Assembly: GCF_018390535.1 (NCBI RefSeq)
Contig: NZ_JAHBBW010000008.1
Location: 62,001-126,000, forward strand
Length of the DNA: 64,000 nucleotides
Source of the DNA: Bacteroides propionicigenes
GTDB taxonomy: Bacteria; Bacteroidota; Bacteroidia; Bacteroidales; Bacteroidaceae
Reading direction: 5' to 3'
Both the position numbers and the translations under genes were made by a program. The notes beneath the pieces were generated by a model. That model saw only the letters and a list, made by a program, of their open reading frames with translations, was not told where the DNA came from and did no database searches. This document shows, piece after piece, positions 53,301-61,811 of the stretch; the first letter of the stretch is position 1; the number at the start of each line of letters is the position of its first letter.

Positions 53301-53366
53301 CAGGATAATCAGTGTCAATACAGTAGAGAGTACCGGTCGCCGTATACTTAATTCGGATATATTCAT
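50334..53366 (-). CDS. RND efflux transporter permease (AcrB/HAE1 type)
   Basis: The 1010-residue inner membrane protein begins MNISELSIRRPVLSTVLTLI and has the RND pattern of twelve membrane helices and two large periplasmic loops. The proton-relay aspartates are in the TM4 segment GLVVDDAIVMTENIYVRIE, and the later repeat TM10-12 contains VGLVAKNGILIVEFANQKQE. The conserved segments SSFAALTFTPMLATKL and RPILMTSASTILGLIPLA are also typical. It is 28 bp downstream of the adaptor gene and overlaps tolC. It is likely a multidrug-type exporter of the HAE1 family; the substrate is not predictable from sequence. Confidence 0.96.
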   Translation of the reverse strand: MNISELSIRRPVLSTVLTLIILLFGFIGYNYLGVREYPSVDNPIISVSCSYPGANADVIENQITEPLEQNINGIPGIRSLSSVSQQGSSRITVEFELSVDLETAANDVRDKVSRAQRYLPRDCDPPTVSKADADATPILMVALQSDKRSLLELSEIADLTVKEQLQTISDVSSVSIWGEKRYSMRLWLDPIKMSGYGITPIDVKNAVDSENVELPSGSIEGNTIELTIRTLGLMHTAEEFNNLILKEDGNRIVRFSDIGRAELGPADIKSYMKMNGVPMVGIVVIPQPGANHIQIADAVYERMEKMKKDLPEDVHYSYGFDNTKFIRASINEVKQTVYEAFILVIIIIFLFLRDWRVTLVPCIVIPVSLIGAFFVMYLAGFSINVLSMLAIVLAVGLVVDDAIVMTENIYVRIEKGMPPKEAGIEGAKEIFFAVISTTITLVAVFFPIVFMDGTTGRLFREFSIVVSGSVIISSFAALTFTPMLATKLLIKREKQSWFYRKTEPFFEGMNNLYSRSLAVFLHKRWIALPFTVATIIIIGFLWNYIPAEMSPLEDRSQISINTRGAEGVTYEYIRDYTEDINQLVDSITPDAEAVTARVSSGSGNVRITLKDMKERDYTQMEVAEKLSKAVQRKTMARSFVQQSSSFGGRRGGMPVQYVLQATNIEKLQEVLPKFMAKVYENPIFQMADVDLKFSKPEARININRDKASIMGVSTRNIAQTLQYGLSGQRMGYFYMNGKQYEILGEINRQQRNKPADLKGIYIRSDKGDMVQLDNLIELTNGIAPPKLYRYNRFVSATVSAGLADGKTIGQGLDEMDKIAKETLDDTFRTALTGDSKEYRESSSSLMFAFILAILLIYLILAAQFESFKDPLIIMLTVPLAIAGALVFMYFGDITMNIFSQIGIIMLIGLVAKNGILIVEFANQKQETGEDKIQAIKDAALQRLRPILMTSASTILGLIPLAFATGEGCNQRIAMGTAVVGGMLVSTLLTMYIVPAIYSYVSTNRSKLKNE

Positions 53367-53394
53367 GATGAGAAGTATGGATTATAGTTCATCA

Positions 53395-54477
53395 TTAATT
53401 TATATTGTCTAATGTCACTGGCAGTCCTGTACGGAGTTGCAAGGTGCCTGAGGTAATGATGGTGTCACCTATGCTCAGCCCTTGCAACACTTGTACTTCG
53501 GCTTCAGTGCGGATGCCGGTCGTTATCTCTATCGGTTGGGCTTTCCCGGATTTATAGAGGAATATCTTGTCTTTACCCATTTCCGGTACGATAGCTTCGG
53601 AAGGTACGGCAAGCGCATTCTGTATCTCATCTTTATTTAGCTTGATGCTGGCATAACGGCCCGGTAGTACGGCGCTGTTGGTATTGGGATAGAGCGCGCG
53701 GATAGTTAGTGTATGGGTGGTAGGGTCTATTTTGGATTCGCGTGCATAGACAGTGGCATGGAAAGTATTCAACTTTCCTTCGAGTATAAAGTCTAGTCCT
53801 GCACCTATTTTTACGTCATTGGCATATCGTTCGGGTACTGCAAACTCTACTTTCAAGGGAGAGAGTTTCGTGAGTTTGGCTACAATGGTAGAGGGAGAAG
53901 CGTATGTTCCTACACTGACTTGCCGCAGACCGATAACTCCATCAAAGGGGGCTCGAAGTTCGGTTTGCGCGATATTGGATTCTACCAAGTCGATGTCGGC
54001 ATTCAAGGTCGCCAGTTCGGTCTTGACCTGTTCGTAGGCTTCTTTACTGACGGCGTCCCTTTCCAACAATGCGTTTTGACGGAATACACGGTCTTCCGCC
54101 AACTTCAGTTGCGAGACCAATCTTTGTAGCTGTGCTTGGAGAGGACGGTCATTTACCTTAGCGAGTAATTGCCCTTTCTTCACGAAACTGCCTTCTTCAA
54201 AGTTTATTTCGATAATCTTGCCGGATGTCTCGAATGAAAGATCTACTTCTTCATCGGGCAACAGGCTACCGCTGATTTGTATTTCGTCTTTTAGTAGTTG
54301 CGGTTTTATTATTTTGGCGTTTACGTTCAGAATCTTTTTCTCTCCGCGTTTGCCGGTCATTACCTTATCGGCTGCCGCCAGTTCTTCATTTGTTTTAGGA
54401 AGCTGAGAATAAATACCTCCGCCTATCAGTCCGACACCAATGAATGTAATGATGCCCCATTTTACTTTCTTATTCAT
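53395..54477 (-). CDS. RND efflux periplasmic adaptor subunit
   Basis: The 360-residue membrane-fusion protein has a single N-terminal anchor (WGIITFIGVGLIGGGIYS), a barrel-sandwich/lipoyl half (INFEEGSFVKKGQLLAKVND), a coiled-coil hairpin (QAQLQRLVSQLKLAEDRVF and the following helix), and the returning lipoyl half (TELRAPFDGVIGLRQVSVG). The C-terminal beta-barrel and membrane-proximal domain contain LPGRYASIKLNKDEIQNALAVPSEAIV, split here as needed. It links the permease to TolC across the periplasm. It is the first gene of the operon. No regulator gene adjoins it, so control must lie elsewhere or in the 137-bp upstream gap. Confidence 0.95.
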   Translation of the reverse strand: MNKKVKWGIITFIGVGLIGGGIYSQLPKTNEELAAADKVMTGKRGEKKILNVNAKIIKPQLLKDEIQISGSLLPDEEVDLSFETSGKIIEINFEEGSFVKKGQLLAKVNDRPLQAQLQRLVSQLKLAEDRVFRQNALLERDAVSKEAYEQVKTELATLNADIDLVESNIAQTELRAPFDGVIGLRQVSVGTYASPSTIVAKLTKLSPLKVEFAVPERYANDVKIGAGLDFILEGKLNTFHATVYARESKIDPTTHTLTIRALYPNTNSAVLPGRYASIKLNKDEIQNALAVPSEAIVPEMGKDKIFLYKSGKAQPIEITTGIRTEAEVQVLQGLSIGDTIITSGTLQLRTGLPVTLDNIN

Positions 54478-54559
54478 GTTGTAGTATTAGTAGTATATTT
54501 AGCCATTGATTTGGACGGAAGAAATATGGAAAAGTTTAAAGTAAGAAAAGTTAAGAAAA

Positions 54560-54601
54560 GTGATAAAGTAATAAGGTGTATCCTATCGTTTTATCACCTT
54601 A
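54560..54601 (-). terminator. Possible terminator hairpin after rsgA
   Basis: On the minus strand GTGATAAA pairs with TTTATCAC, followed by TTTTCTT; an alternative TAAGGTG/CACCTTA stem overlaps it. The U tract is interrupted, so the call is tentative. The hairpin lies in the gap between rsgA and the RND operon. Confidence 0.4.
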
Positions 54602-54614
54602 CCGCATATTCATA

Positions 54615-55547
54615 TTAATGCGCTGCCCTGTATTTCCCTTCTTCCTTATCTTCCAGCATATTCAGGTAAGAGGTGTAGCGGGATTCGCTGATGTAATGAT
54701 GTTCCACTGCTTCACGTACAGCACATCCCGGTTCATGGCGGTGGGTACAGTTATTATAGCGGCAGTCGGCGGAAACTTTGAATATTTCCGGAAAGTAATG
54801 TCCTATTTCTTCTTCTTCCATATCGAATGTTCCGAAGCCTTTGATGCCCGGAGTGTCGATGATATAGCCGTCACCCGGTACAGGGAACATCTCGGAGAAA
54901 GTAGTGGTGTGCATACCTTTGTTGTGGTAGGTGGAGATTTCACCGGTTTTGATGTCCAGCTCCGGCAGGATGGCATTGATGAGGGTGGACTTGCCCACTC
55001 CGGAGTGGCCGGAGAAAAGCGTTATTTTCCCTTTAAGTTCTTCCTTTATGATATCGATACCTTCGCCTGTCTTGGCGGAGATTTTGAAACAAGGGTAACC
55101 GATGGCGGTATAAAGATTGATAAGTCCGTCCAAGTAGCGAAGTTCGTCTTCGTCGTAGGCATCCGTTTTATTGAATATGATGTTGACGGGTACGCGGTAT
55201 GCCTCGGCTGAGGCGAGGAAACGGTCAATGAATGTAGTGGAAGTCTCCGGATAATTCACCGTTACCACCAGCATACATTGGTCGAGGTTGGCTGCAAGGA
55301 TATGGGATTGCTTGGATAGGTTGGAAGAGCGTCGGACAATATAATTCTTCCGGTCTTCAATTTCGCTGATGAAAGCCGTCCCTTCTTGATTCAGGATGAT
55401 TTGCACATAGTCGCCTACCGCTACCGGATTGGTGCTTCGGATGCCTTTCAGACGAAAGTTGCCTTTGATTTTACATTCAACGTATGTTCCTTCGTCGGTC
55501 TTTACCAGATACCAACTCCCTGTATTTTTAATTACCAGTCCTCTCAA
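54615..55547 (-). CDS. rsgA: Ribosome small-subunit-dependent GTPase RsgA
   Basis: The protein has an OB-fold N-terminus ([19 protein letters not shown]), then a circularly permuted G domain in the order NKTD (G4), SAKTGEGID (G5), [13 protein letters not shown] (G1) and DTPGI-type [11 protein letters not shown] (G3). A zinc finger follows ([16 protein letters not shown]). RsgA checks late maturation of the 30S subunit. No ATG is available: the family-typical start RGLVIKN is preceded by TTG at 55547, and another TTG at 55559 is in frame. Both TTG codons lie at or in the AATTGACAA repeat. I prefer 55547, giving about 310 residues. It lies downstream of pyrH and frr. Confidence 0.93.
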   Translation of the reverse strand: MRGLVIKNTGSWYLVKTDEGTYVECKIKGNFRLKGIRSTNPVAVGDYVQIILNQEGTAFISEIEDRKNYIVRRSSNLSKQSHILAANLDQCMLVVTVNYPETSTTFIDRFLASAEAYRVPVNIIFNKTDAYDEDELRYLDGLINLYTAIGYPCFKISAKTGEGIDIIKEELKGKITLFSGHSGVGKSTLINAILPELDIKTGEISTYHNKGMHTTTFSEMFPVPGDGYIIDTPGIKGFGTFDMEEEEIGHYFPEIFKVSADCRYNNCTHRHEPGCAVREAVEHHYISESRYTSYLNMLEDKEEGKYRAAH

Positions 55548-55548
55548 T

Positions 55549-55656
55549 TCAATTGACAATTAATAATTGACAATTGACAATGACCGGATTGACAATCCCT
55601 GCTTGCTATTGTGCAACCATGTAATTGTCAATTGTCAACTGTCAATTGTCAATTCA
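55549..55656. repeat. AATTGACAA / TTGTCAATT repeat cluster between frr and rsgA
   Basis: About three AATTGACAA-like units (55549-55583) face four or five TTGTCAATT-like units (55622-55656) across a unique stretch of about 38 bases. The facing sets are inverted copies and could form an extended hairpin. The left set reaches the rsgA start codon region. The origin is unknown. Confidence 0.75.
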
Positions 55657-55659
55657 GAT

Positions 55660-56220
55660 TTATACTGTCATAATTTCTTTGTCCTTTGCTGCCAGCATAT
55701 CATCAATCTGCTTGATATATTTGTCGTGAATCTTTTGCAACTTTTCTTCACCGCCTTTTTGTGCATCTTCCGCCAATCCTTCTTTCACAGATTTCTTAAA
55801 GGCGTCGATGGCATCACGGCGTGCGTTGCGTACACTCACTTTGGCAGTTTCGCTTTCATTCTTACACTGTTTGGCAAGTTGTTTACGGCGTTCTTCTGTC
55901 AATGGAGGGATGCCGATGCGGATAATCTCACCGTTGTTTTCGGGCATAATGCCGAGGTCGGAGTCGATGATTGCCTTCTCAATGACACGGAACATACTCT
56001 TGTCCCACGGCTTGATGGCGATACTGCGGGCATCCGGGGTGGTTACGGCCGCTACGTTGTTGATAGGGACCATGCTTCCGTAAGAATCGACACGGATTCC
56101 GTCCAGCAAACGAACGTCGGCTTTTCCGGCACGGATATGGGCCAATGATTCTTCCAGATACATTACAGCCATATCCATTTTCTCTTGTGCTTCGTCTAAG
56201 ATGTCTTTTACGTCTTTCAT
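55660..56220 (-). CDS. frr: Ribosome recycling factor
   Basis: The 186-residue protein starts at ATG 56220 (MKDVKDILDEAQEKMDMAVM); the longer frame upstream to 56277 is not family-like. The sequence matches RRF along its length: LAHIRAGKADVRLLDGIRVD, the YGSMVPINNVAAVTTPDARS hinge region, GIPPLTEERRKQLAKQCKNE and the helical C-terminal ENKLQKIHDKYIKQIDDML-like end. RRF splits post-termination ribosomes together with EF-G. It follows pyrH by 94 bp in the common bacterial pyrH-frr order. The gap to rsgA is filled by the AATTGACAA repeat cluster. Confidence 0.97.
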   Translation of the reverse strand: MKDVKDILDEAQEKMDMAVMYLEESLAHIRAGKADVRLLDGIRVDSYGSMVPINNVAAVTTPDARSIAIKPWDKSMFRVIEKAIIDSDLGIMPENNGEIIRIGIPPLTEERRKQLAKQCKNESETAKVSVRNARRDAIDAFKKSVKEGLAEDAQKGGEEKLQKIHDKYIKQIDDMLAAKDKEIMTV

Positions 56221-56314
56221 ATTTCTATTGTTTGAAGTAGCTTTTAATTTGAAACTCTGCAAATATAATCGTTTCACGACAGATTACACAGATTTACACA
56301 GATTATTTCCTTTT

Positions 56315-57025
56315 TTAGTTGTGTACCAGCGTGCCTATTTCTTCGCCTTGCATTACTTTCTTAAGATTGCCTACGGTGTCCATATCGAAAACGATGATGG
56401 GCAGGTTGTTTTCCTTGCACATACAGGTAGCCGTAAGGTCCATCACTTTCAGACCGCGTTTCAGTACTTCGTCGTAAGTGATGTCGTGGAACTTCGTTGC
56501 TGTCGGGTCTTTCTCCGGGTCGGCGGTGTAGATGCCGTCAACGCGTGTGCCTTTCAACATAACATCCGCTTCTATTTCGATGCCGCGAAGGCTGGAACCG
56601 GTGTCTGTTGTGAAGAAAGGATTACCCGTTCCGGCCGACATGATAACTACTTCGCTGGCTTCCATACACTCAATGGCTTTCCATTTATTGTAGAATTCGC
56701 CGATAGGCTCCATGCGGACGGCTGTCAGCACACGTGCTTTTACGCCTGCCGCCACCAGTGCCGAGCTCAGTGCAAGGCTGTTGATAACGGTTGCCAGCAT
56801 ACCCATTTGGTCACCTTTTACACGGTCGAACCCTTTGTTGGCACCGCTCAGTCCGCGGAAGATGTTCCCGCCGCCGATAACGATGCCAATCTGTATGCCC
56901 AGTTCATGGATTTCCTTAATTTGCGCTGCATATTCGGCCAGACGTTTTTCGTCGATACCGTATTGCTTTTCTCCCATCAGGCTCTCGCCGCTGAGTTTCA
57001 ATAAGATTCTTTTGTATGTTGCCAT
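56315..57025 (-). CDS. pyrH: UMP kinase
   Basis: The 236-residue protein is an amino-acid-kinase-fold UMP kinase that makes UDP in pyrimidine nucleotide synthesis. Recognised segments are YKRILLKLSGESLMGEKQYG, the IGIVIGGGNIFRGLSGAN phosphate loop, MGMLATVINSLALSSAL and the uridine-specific AGTGNPFFTTDTGSSLRGIE. DGIYTADPEKDPTATKF follows. The length is typical of bacterial hexameric PyrH. It is the first gene of the pyrH-frr-rsgA run. The 5' flank is a short AT-rich spacer to the copA stop; I see no clear promoter box. Confidence 0.97.
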   Translation of the reverse strand: MATYKRILLKLSGESLMGEKQYGIDEKRLAEYAAQIKEIHELGIQIGIVIGGGNIFRGLSGANKGFDRVKGDQMGMLATVINSLALSSALVAAGVKARVLTAVRMEPIGEFYNKWKAIECMEASEVVIMSAGTGNPFFTTDTGSSLRGIEIEADVMLKGTRVDGIYTADPEKDPTATKFHDITYDEVLKRGLKVMDLTATCMCKENNLPIIVFDMDTVGNLKKVMQGEEIGTLVHN

Positions 57026-57095
57026 AGTTTATTAATTTATTTCGCTTAGCGGCAAAGATAGGAAAATAATGCCAATCGGTATAAACAATTTTCAG

Positions 57096-59594
57096 TTATT
57101 CTTTCAGTGTGTAGTCACCTGCCTTTGCGGTTACTGCGGTCTGCAGTTCGTCGAGTGTCTTTTCGCCTTCCGAGAACTCTACGGTTGCTACCGGCGGATT
57201 GAGGGTTACGGTGGCGTGTATGCCGTCCATACTGTTCAACGCTTTTTCTACATGCATACGACAGTGGTTGCACATCATGCCTTCTACCTTGAATTCTTTC
57301 TTCATGATTTTTTCTGTTAATGGTTCTACTTCTTTTTCCGGTAGCCCTGTTGGGTTGTCAACGGAGTTTTCCGGGTTCCCTGTCTTTTTTCTTTTCAGCC
57401 GCAGACTGTTGGTTACTACGCTTACACTGCTGAATGCCATAGCTGCTCCGGCTATCATGGGATTCAGCAGGAATCCGTTGATGGGGTAGAGTACACCGGC
57501 TGCGATGGGTACACCTATTATATTATAGATGAATGCCCAGAACAGGTTTTGACGAATGGTGCGTACGGTCAGCTTGGAGAGTTTCAGTGCTTCGGGTATT
57601 TTGGTCAGGTCGGAAGAGATGATGGTCATCTTGGCTACATCCATGGCAATGTCGCTGCCGCCTCCCATGGCTATGCTTAAATCGGCTTGTGCCAGTGCGG
57701 CGCTGTCGTTGATGCCGTCGCCTGCCATTGCTACTATCTTGCCGTTTTTCTGGAGATTGTTGATGAAGGCGGCTTTATCTTGCGGCAGTACTCCCGCCTT
57801 ATAATGAAGGATGCCGGCTTTACGTGCAATTTCTCGGGCGGTGGCTTCATTGTCGCCTGTCAGCATATGGACATCGATGCCGGCGGCTTGCAGTTCGCCG
57901 ACAGCTTGTATGGAACTCTGCTTGATTTGGTCTGTAATTCCTGCGATGGCCAGTGCGGTTTCGCAGTCGGCAAACCAGATGACGGTCTGTGCATCAGCCG
58001 TCATGCGGGCGGCTTCATCGCTTAGCGATTGACTGACGTTAATTCGGTTTTCTTCCAGTAGTTTCCGGTTTCCGGCATAATAAGTCTTTCCATTCCATTC
58101 GCCTTTTACGCCTCTGCCGGTGATGCTCTCAAAGCTTTCTATATCCACGTTTCGGGCGTCTTGAAAATGACGGACCACCGCTTCCGCAAGCGGATGCTCG
58201 GATAGCTTTTCCAAGCTGTAAAAGACATCTTCTATGCCCGCAGTCCGTACAGCCCAAACTAAATCGCTGACTACCGGTTTTCCCTCGGTTACGGTTCCGG
58301 TTTTGTCCAATACCACTGTGTCAATCTTTTTGGCGATTTCCAAACTTTCGGCATCTTTTATCAGAATACCTCTTTCGGCGCCTTTACCGATGCCTACCAT
58401 GATGGCGGTGGGAGTGGCAAGCCCCAAAGCGCACGGGCAGGCGATGATGAGCACCGTGACCAGTGCCAGCAACCCGTGTGTAAATCCGCTCTGCCCGTCC
58501 AGTAGCATCCAGATTATGAAAGACAATATGGCAATGCCGATAATGACCGGCACGAAGATACCCGCAATCTTATCCACCAATTGCTGGACGGGAGCTTTAC
58601 TGCCCTGTGCATCTTGCACCATGTGGATAATTTTGGCCAGTAGCGTGTCTGTACCTACCTTCTCGGCACTGAACCGAAAGCTTCCTTTCTGGTTGATAGT
58701 ACCGGCAAAAACTTTGGCTTCCTTTTGTTTGGCTACCGCTATCGGTTCGCCGCTCAACATACTTTCATCCACATACGAACTGCCTTCCGTAACTTTGCCG
58801 TCTACAGCAATTCTTTCTCCCGGTTTTACCAGAATAATGTCTCCTGGACGAATCCGCTCAATCGGGACAACCTTTTCCGATGAAGAATCAACGATGACGG
58901 TTACTGTCTTGGGCTGCAGTCCCATCAGTTTCTTAATGGCGGAAGAAGTGTTGCCCTTAGCCTTTTCTTCCAACAGGCGTCCCAGCAGAATGAAGGCGAT
59001 GATGACGCTTGCCGCCTCGAAGTAGACGTGCGGATGAATCCCTCTTTCCAGCCAGAATTCGGGGAAAAGCATATTGAACAGGCTGAACAGATAGGCAATT
59101 CCGGTACTGTTGGCTACTAAAGTGTCCATGTTGGCGCTGCCATGCTTCAGTTGTTTCCATGCGCTGGCAAAGAAACTTCTTCCCAACCAAAACACAACGG
59201 GAGTGGAGAGTAGCCACATGATAAGATTGGCATACGGCATATCCATGAAGAACATACCGATAACCATAATCGGTACAGACAGGACGATGGCCCATGTCGC
59301 ACGGAATTTCAGCGCGCGATATTTTTTATCGTGTGCCTGTTCCACTTCATCCGCTGTGCCTTCGTCCTGCCTTATCAGCAAGTCGTATCCGGCATTTTGC
59401 ACAGCTTGTTGTAAGACTTCGGGAGAACAATGTTGCGAGTCGTATTCTACTGTTGCCATTGCCGATGCGTAGTTTACGCTTGCTTTCCGGACACCGGACT
59501 GGTGATTCAGTGTCTTTTCCACCCGTGCGGAGCATGAGGCGCAACTCATCCCTAATACGGGAAAGGTTTCTTGAACAATGCTTTTATTTGCCAT
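57096..59594 (-). CDS. copA: Copper-translocating P1B-type ATPase with a C-terminal CopZ-like domain
   Basis: The 832-residue pump has an N-terminal HMA domain (VLGMSCASCSARV, cysteines 18 and 21), the membrane-site motif IACPCALGLATPTAIMVG, the phosphorylation motif DKTGTVTEG, the HP motif SEHPLAEAV and the hinge GDGINDSAALAQ. It is a CopA-type Cu(I) exporter. Unusually, a second HMA domain is fused at the C-terminus (about residues 764-832) with GMMCNHCR, cysteines 775 and 778. An internal ATG at 57305, preceded by an A-rich stretch, could also give a free 69-residue copper chaperone. The HMA-AraC regulator gene lies upstream in the same orientation. Confidence 0.94.
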   Translation of the reverse strand: MANKSIVQETFPVLGMSCASCSARVEKTLNHQSGVRKASVNYASAMATVEYDSQHCSPEVLQQAVQNAGYDLLIRQDEGTADEVEQAHDKKYRALKFRATWAIVLSVPIMVIGMFFMDMPYANLIMWLLSTPVVFWLGRSFFASAWKQLKHGSANMDTLVANSTGIAYLFSLFNMLFPEFWLERGIHPHVYFEAASVIIAFILLGRLLEEKAKGNTSSAIKKLMGLQPKTVTVIVDSSSEKVVPIERIRPGDIILVKPGERIAVDGKVTEGSSYVDESMLSGEPIAVAKQKEAKVFAGTINQKGSFRFSAEKVGTDTLLAKIIHMVQDAQGSKAPVQQLVDKIAGIFVPVIIGIAILSFIIWMLLDGQSGFTHGLLALVTVLIIACPCALGLATPTAIMVGIGKGAERGILIKDAESLEIAKKIDTVVLDKTGTVTEGKPVVSDLVWAVRTAGIEDVFYSLEKLSEHPLAEAVVRHFQDARNVDIESFESITGRGVKGEWNGKTYYAGNRKLLEENRINVSQSLSDEAARMTADAQTVIWFADCETALAIAGITDQIKQSSIQAVGELQAAGIDVHMLTGDNEATAREIARKAGILHYKAGVLPQDKAAFINNLQKNGKIVAMAGDGINDSAALAQADLSIAMGGGSDIAMDVAKMTIISSDLTKIPEALKLSKLTVRTIRQNLFWAFIYNIIGVPIAAGVLYPINGFLLNPMIAGAAMAFSSVSVVTNSLRLKRKKTGNPENSVDNPTGLPEKEVEPLTEKIMKKEFKVEGMMCNHCRMHVEKALNSMDGIHATVTLNPPVATVEFSEGEKTLDELQTAVTAKAGDYTLKE

Positions 59595-59752
59595 AATATT
59601 GTATGTAATTATTTAGTTCTTAGTATGAAACTGCCGGTTTCTACGGTTGAAACTAATAGTTCTCTCGTTTTAAACTTTTATGTGGAACAAATATACGGCA
59701 AGGAAGTTGTCTGAGTGTTGTAAAATTCGGGATATGATTTACAAGATTATGC

Positions 59753-60340
59753 TTATATCTCGTCAAGCGGCTTGCGCTTGTTCTCTTTTATCTTCTTGAA
59801 ATAGCTGGGCGTCAGTCCTGTTACGCTTTTGAATTGGGCGCTGAGGTAGGCGGCGCTCGAATAGTTTAGTTTGTCGGCTATTTCGTTCAAAGATAATTCT
59901 CCGTACACCAACAGTTCTTTGGCACGCTCTATCTTCTGCGCAATGAGGTATTTCTCGATGGTGGTATTGGTGACTTCCGAGAAGAGTTTGCTCAATGAAC
60001 TGTAATCCCGATGTAATTTGGAAACCAAGTAATCGGACAGGTTGACTTTTGAATCGTTGTCATTATAATGTACCAGTTCTATGATGGTATCTTTTATTTG
60101 TTCTATTGTTTGGGATTTCTTGTCATCAATCAATTCGAACCCGAAAGGCTCCAACGACTCTTTTACGCTCCGGTATATTTCATCGGTAATTTTATCGGGC
60201 AGAGTAACGATACCCAGTTCTACCGACAGGGGGTGCAGTCCCAGCTGCTCAAGCTGGCTTTTCACTACCATGATACAACGGTTACATACCATGTTTTTGA
60301 TGTGTAGCGTATTGTCCGAATTAAATGTTGTATCAGGCAT
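59753..60340 (-). CDS. AraC-family regulator with an N-terminal heavy-metal-associated domain
   Basis: The start at ATG 60340 (MPDTTFNSDNTLHIKNMVCN) gives 195 residues; upstream in-frame sequence to 60670 overlaps the next gene and is not protein-like. The N-terminal ~75 residues look like an HMA fold with M-x-C-x-x-C (NMVCNRC, cysteines 19 and 22). The C-terminal ~100 residues are an AraC-type double helix-turn-helix (LSLNEIADKLNYSSAAYLSA, then FKSVTGLTPSYFKKIKE). The gene is directly upstream of copA in the same orientation, so it is probably a copper sensor for copA. The sensing role is inferred. Confidence 0.88.
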   Translation of the reverse strand: MPDTTFNSDNTLHIKNMVCNRCIMVVKSQLEQLGLHPLSVELGIVTLPDKITDEIYRSVKESLEPFGFELIDDKKSQTIEQIKDTIIELVHYNDNDSKVNLSDYLVSKLHRDYSSLSKLFSEVTNTTIEKYLIAQKIERAKELLVYGELSLNEIADKLNYSSAAYLSAQFKSVTGLTPSYFKKIKENKRKPLDEI

Positions 60341-60417
60341 CTGGTTCTTTTTTGGGGTAAAGATAGCACGAACGGATATTATTCTAACTATTTTTCTGGT
60401 TTTATCTTTGCGACGGG

Positions 60418-61725
60418 CTAATTGAAACTTCTTTCTATAACTTTTCTGCTGAGTAAGGTTTGCACGATTCCCCGCATGGAGAGATAGACAAGAAAGGCAA
60501 GCCACAAGGCATGGTTGCCTAAGGCCGGGCGAAGTCCGTAATATATCATAAAGAAACTGACGGCTGCCGCTGCCATAGACATGAGCATACCGCGTGTTGC
60601 CGTAGCGCCGATAAAGATGCCGTCCCAAATAAAGGCGGCGACTCCTGCTGCAGGTATGGCAAGCGCCCAATAGAAATAAGTGTCGGCGGCGGCTATTACA
60701 TTCTTGTCATCGGTCAGCAGTCCCAAGAAAGCATTTCCGCCCAATGCATAAATCAATGTAAAGAGTATGACCAGCCAACCTCCCCACATAAACAGATGCC
60801 GGGTGGTGTTGGTAAAGGCTTTCCGGTTACGAGCGCCTATGTATCGTCCGCTTAGGGCTTCTCCCGCATAGGCGAAACCGTCCATTACATAAGAGAAAAG
60901 GGTGAAGAGTTGCATCAGTAATGTATTTACAGCCAAAATAATCTCACCCTGTGAGGCGCCTGCCGAAGTAAAGAACAGTGTGACAGCCACCAGGCACAGT
61001 GTCCGTAGGAATATATCACGGTTCACTTGAAAAAAACGTATCATTGCCTCCTTTTGCAGTACTCCCTTCCAGACGATATACTTTTTCAGTTTCCCATAGC
61101 GGTTCGTCCACAGTATGAGTCCCATGAAGAAGCCCGCATACTGGGCTATCAATGTTCCCAACGCTACGCCTTCCACCTTCATCTTGAAGACATAGACAAG
61201 GCTGAGGCTGGCTATGATGTTCACGATATTCTGTGTGATAGCTATGTACATGGGGATACGTGAGTTCTGCATGCCGATATACCATCCGGAGAGTCCGTAT
61301 AACCCCAGCATGGCAGGAGCACCCCATATACAAATGTGGAAATAGAGCGTTGCCATTTCCCTGACTTCTTCCGTAGGGTGGATAATGAGGAATGCGGCTT
61401 GCCTGATAGGTACTTGCAGTATGATAAGGCAAAGCGCCACAGCCAGTCCTATACCAACGGAGCGCATCAGCAATCGAACTATTTCCGATAAATCCCGTTT
61501 ACCATAGGTCTGTGAGGTCATGCCGCTGGTTCCCATCCGCAGAAAACCGAATATCCAGTAGATGATATTGAACAGCATACCTCCTACTGCAATGGCGCCG
61601 ATATAGGCAGGAGAACCCAGATGCCCTACGATTGCTACATCGATTAGTCCGAGCAAAGGCACGGTTATATTCGATACAATGGACGGCAGGGCTATCTGTA
61701 ATATCTGTTTGTCTATAGGCTTCAT
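60418..61725 (-). CDS. MATE family efflux transporter
   Basis: The 435-residue inner membrane protein has about twelve hydrophobic segments in two similar halves. It begins MKPIDKQILQIALPSIVSN, and the first half has the MATE-type VPLLGLIDVAIVGHLGSPAY and RMGTSGMTSQTYGKRD. The second half repeats the pattern (SQGEIILAVNTLLMQLFTLF, then DGFAYAGEALSGRYIGARN). Such proteins export cationic drugs or metabolites using sodium or protons; the closest group is the DinF-like one. It is read leftwards, 77 bp upstream of the copper regulator, which suggests possible co-transcription, but a copper link is not shown. Confidence 0.94.
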   Translation of the reverse strand: MKPIDKQILQIALPSIVSNITVPLLGLIDVAIVGHLGSPAYIGAIAVGGMLFNIIYWIFGFLRMGTSGMTSQTYGKRDLSEIVRLLMRSVGIGLAVALCLIILQVPIRQAAFLIIHPTEEVREMATLYFHICIWGAPAMLGLYGLSGWYIGMQNSRIPMYIAITQNIVNIIASLSLVYVFKMKVEGVALGTLIAQYAGFFMGLILWTNRYGKLKKYIVWKGVLQKEAMIRFFQVNRDIFLRTLCLVAVTLFFTSAGASQGEIILAVNTLLMQLFTLFSYVMDGFAYAGEALSGRYIGARNRKAFTNTTRHLFMWGGWLVILFTLIYALGGNAFLGLLTDDKNVIAAADTYFYWALAIPAAGVAAFIWDGIFIGATATRGMLMSMAAAAVSFFMIYYGLRPALGNHALWLAFLVYLSMRGIVQTLLSRKVIERSFN

Positions 61726-61811
61726 TTGTAATATCTTGTTTGGTGGAGGACAAAGGTACGCAGAAAAGGAAAAATGACGGGAAAGATTAACTATATTTCT
61801 ACTTTTAGCTG

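Noticed and set aside
56221..56277. 19-codon N-terminal extension of frr
   Set aside because: The family start MKDVKDIL is at 56220, and the extension is not conserved-looking.
57305..57305. Separate copZ gene annotated apart from copA
   Set aside because: The frame is continuous with copA and has no stop; an internal start is possible but not shown, so it is kept as one gene.
60341..60670. N-terminal extension of the HMA-AraC gene by about 110 codons
   Set aside because: The extension overlaps the MATE gene, reads as low-complexity Arg/Cys-rich sequence, and the ATG at 60340 directly precedes the HMA domain.
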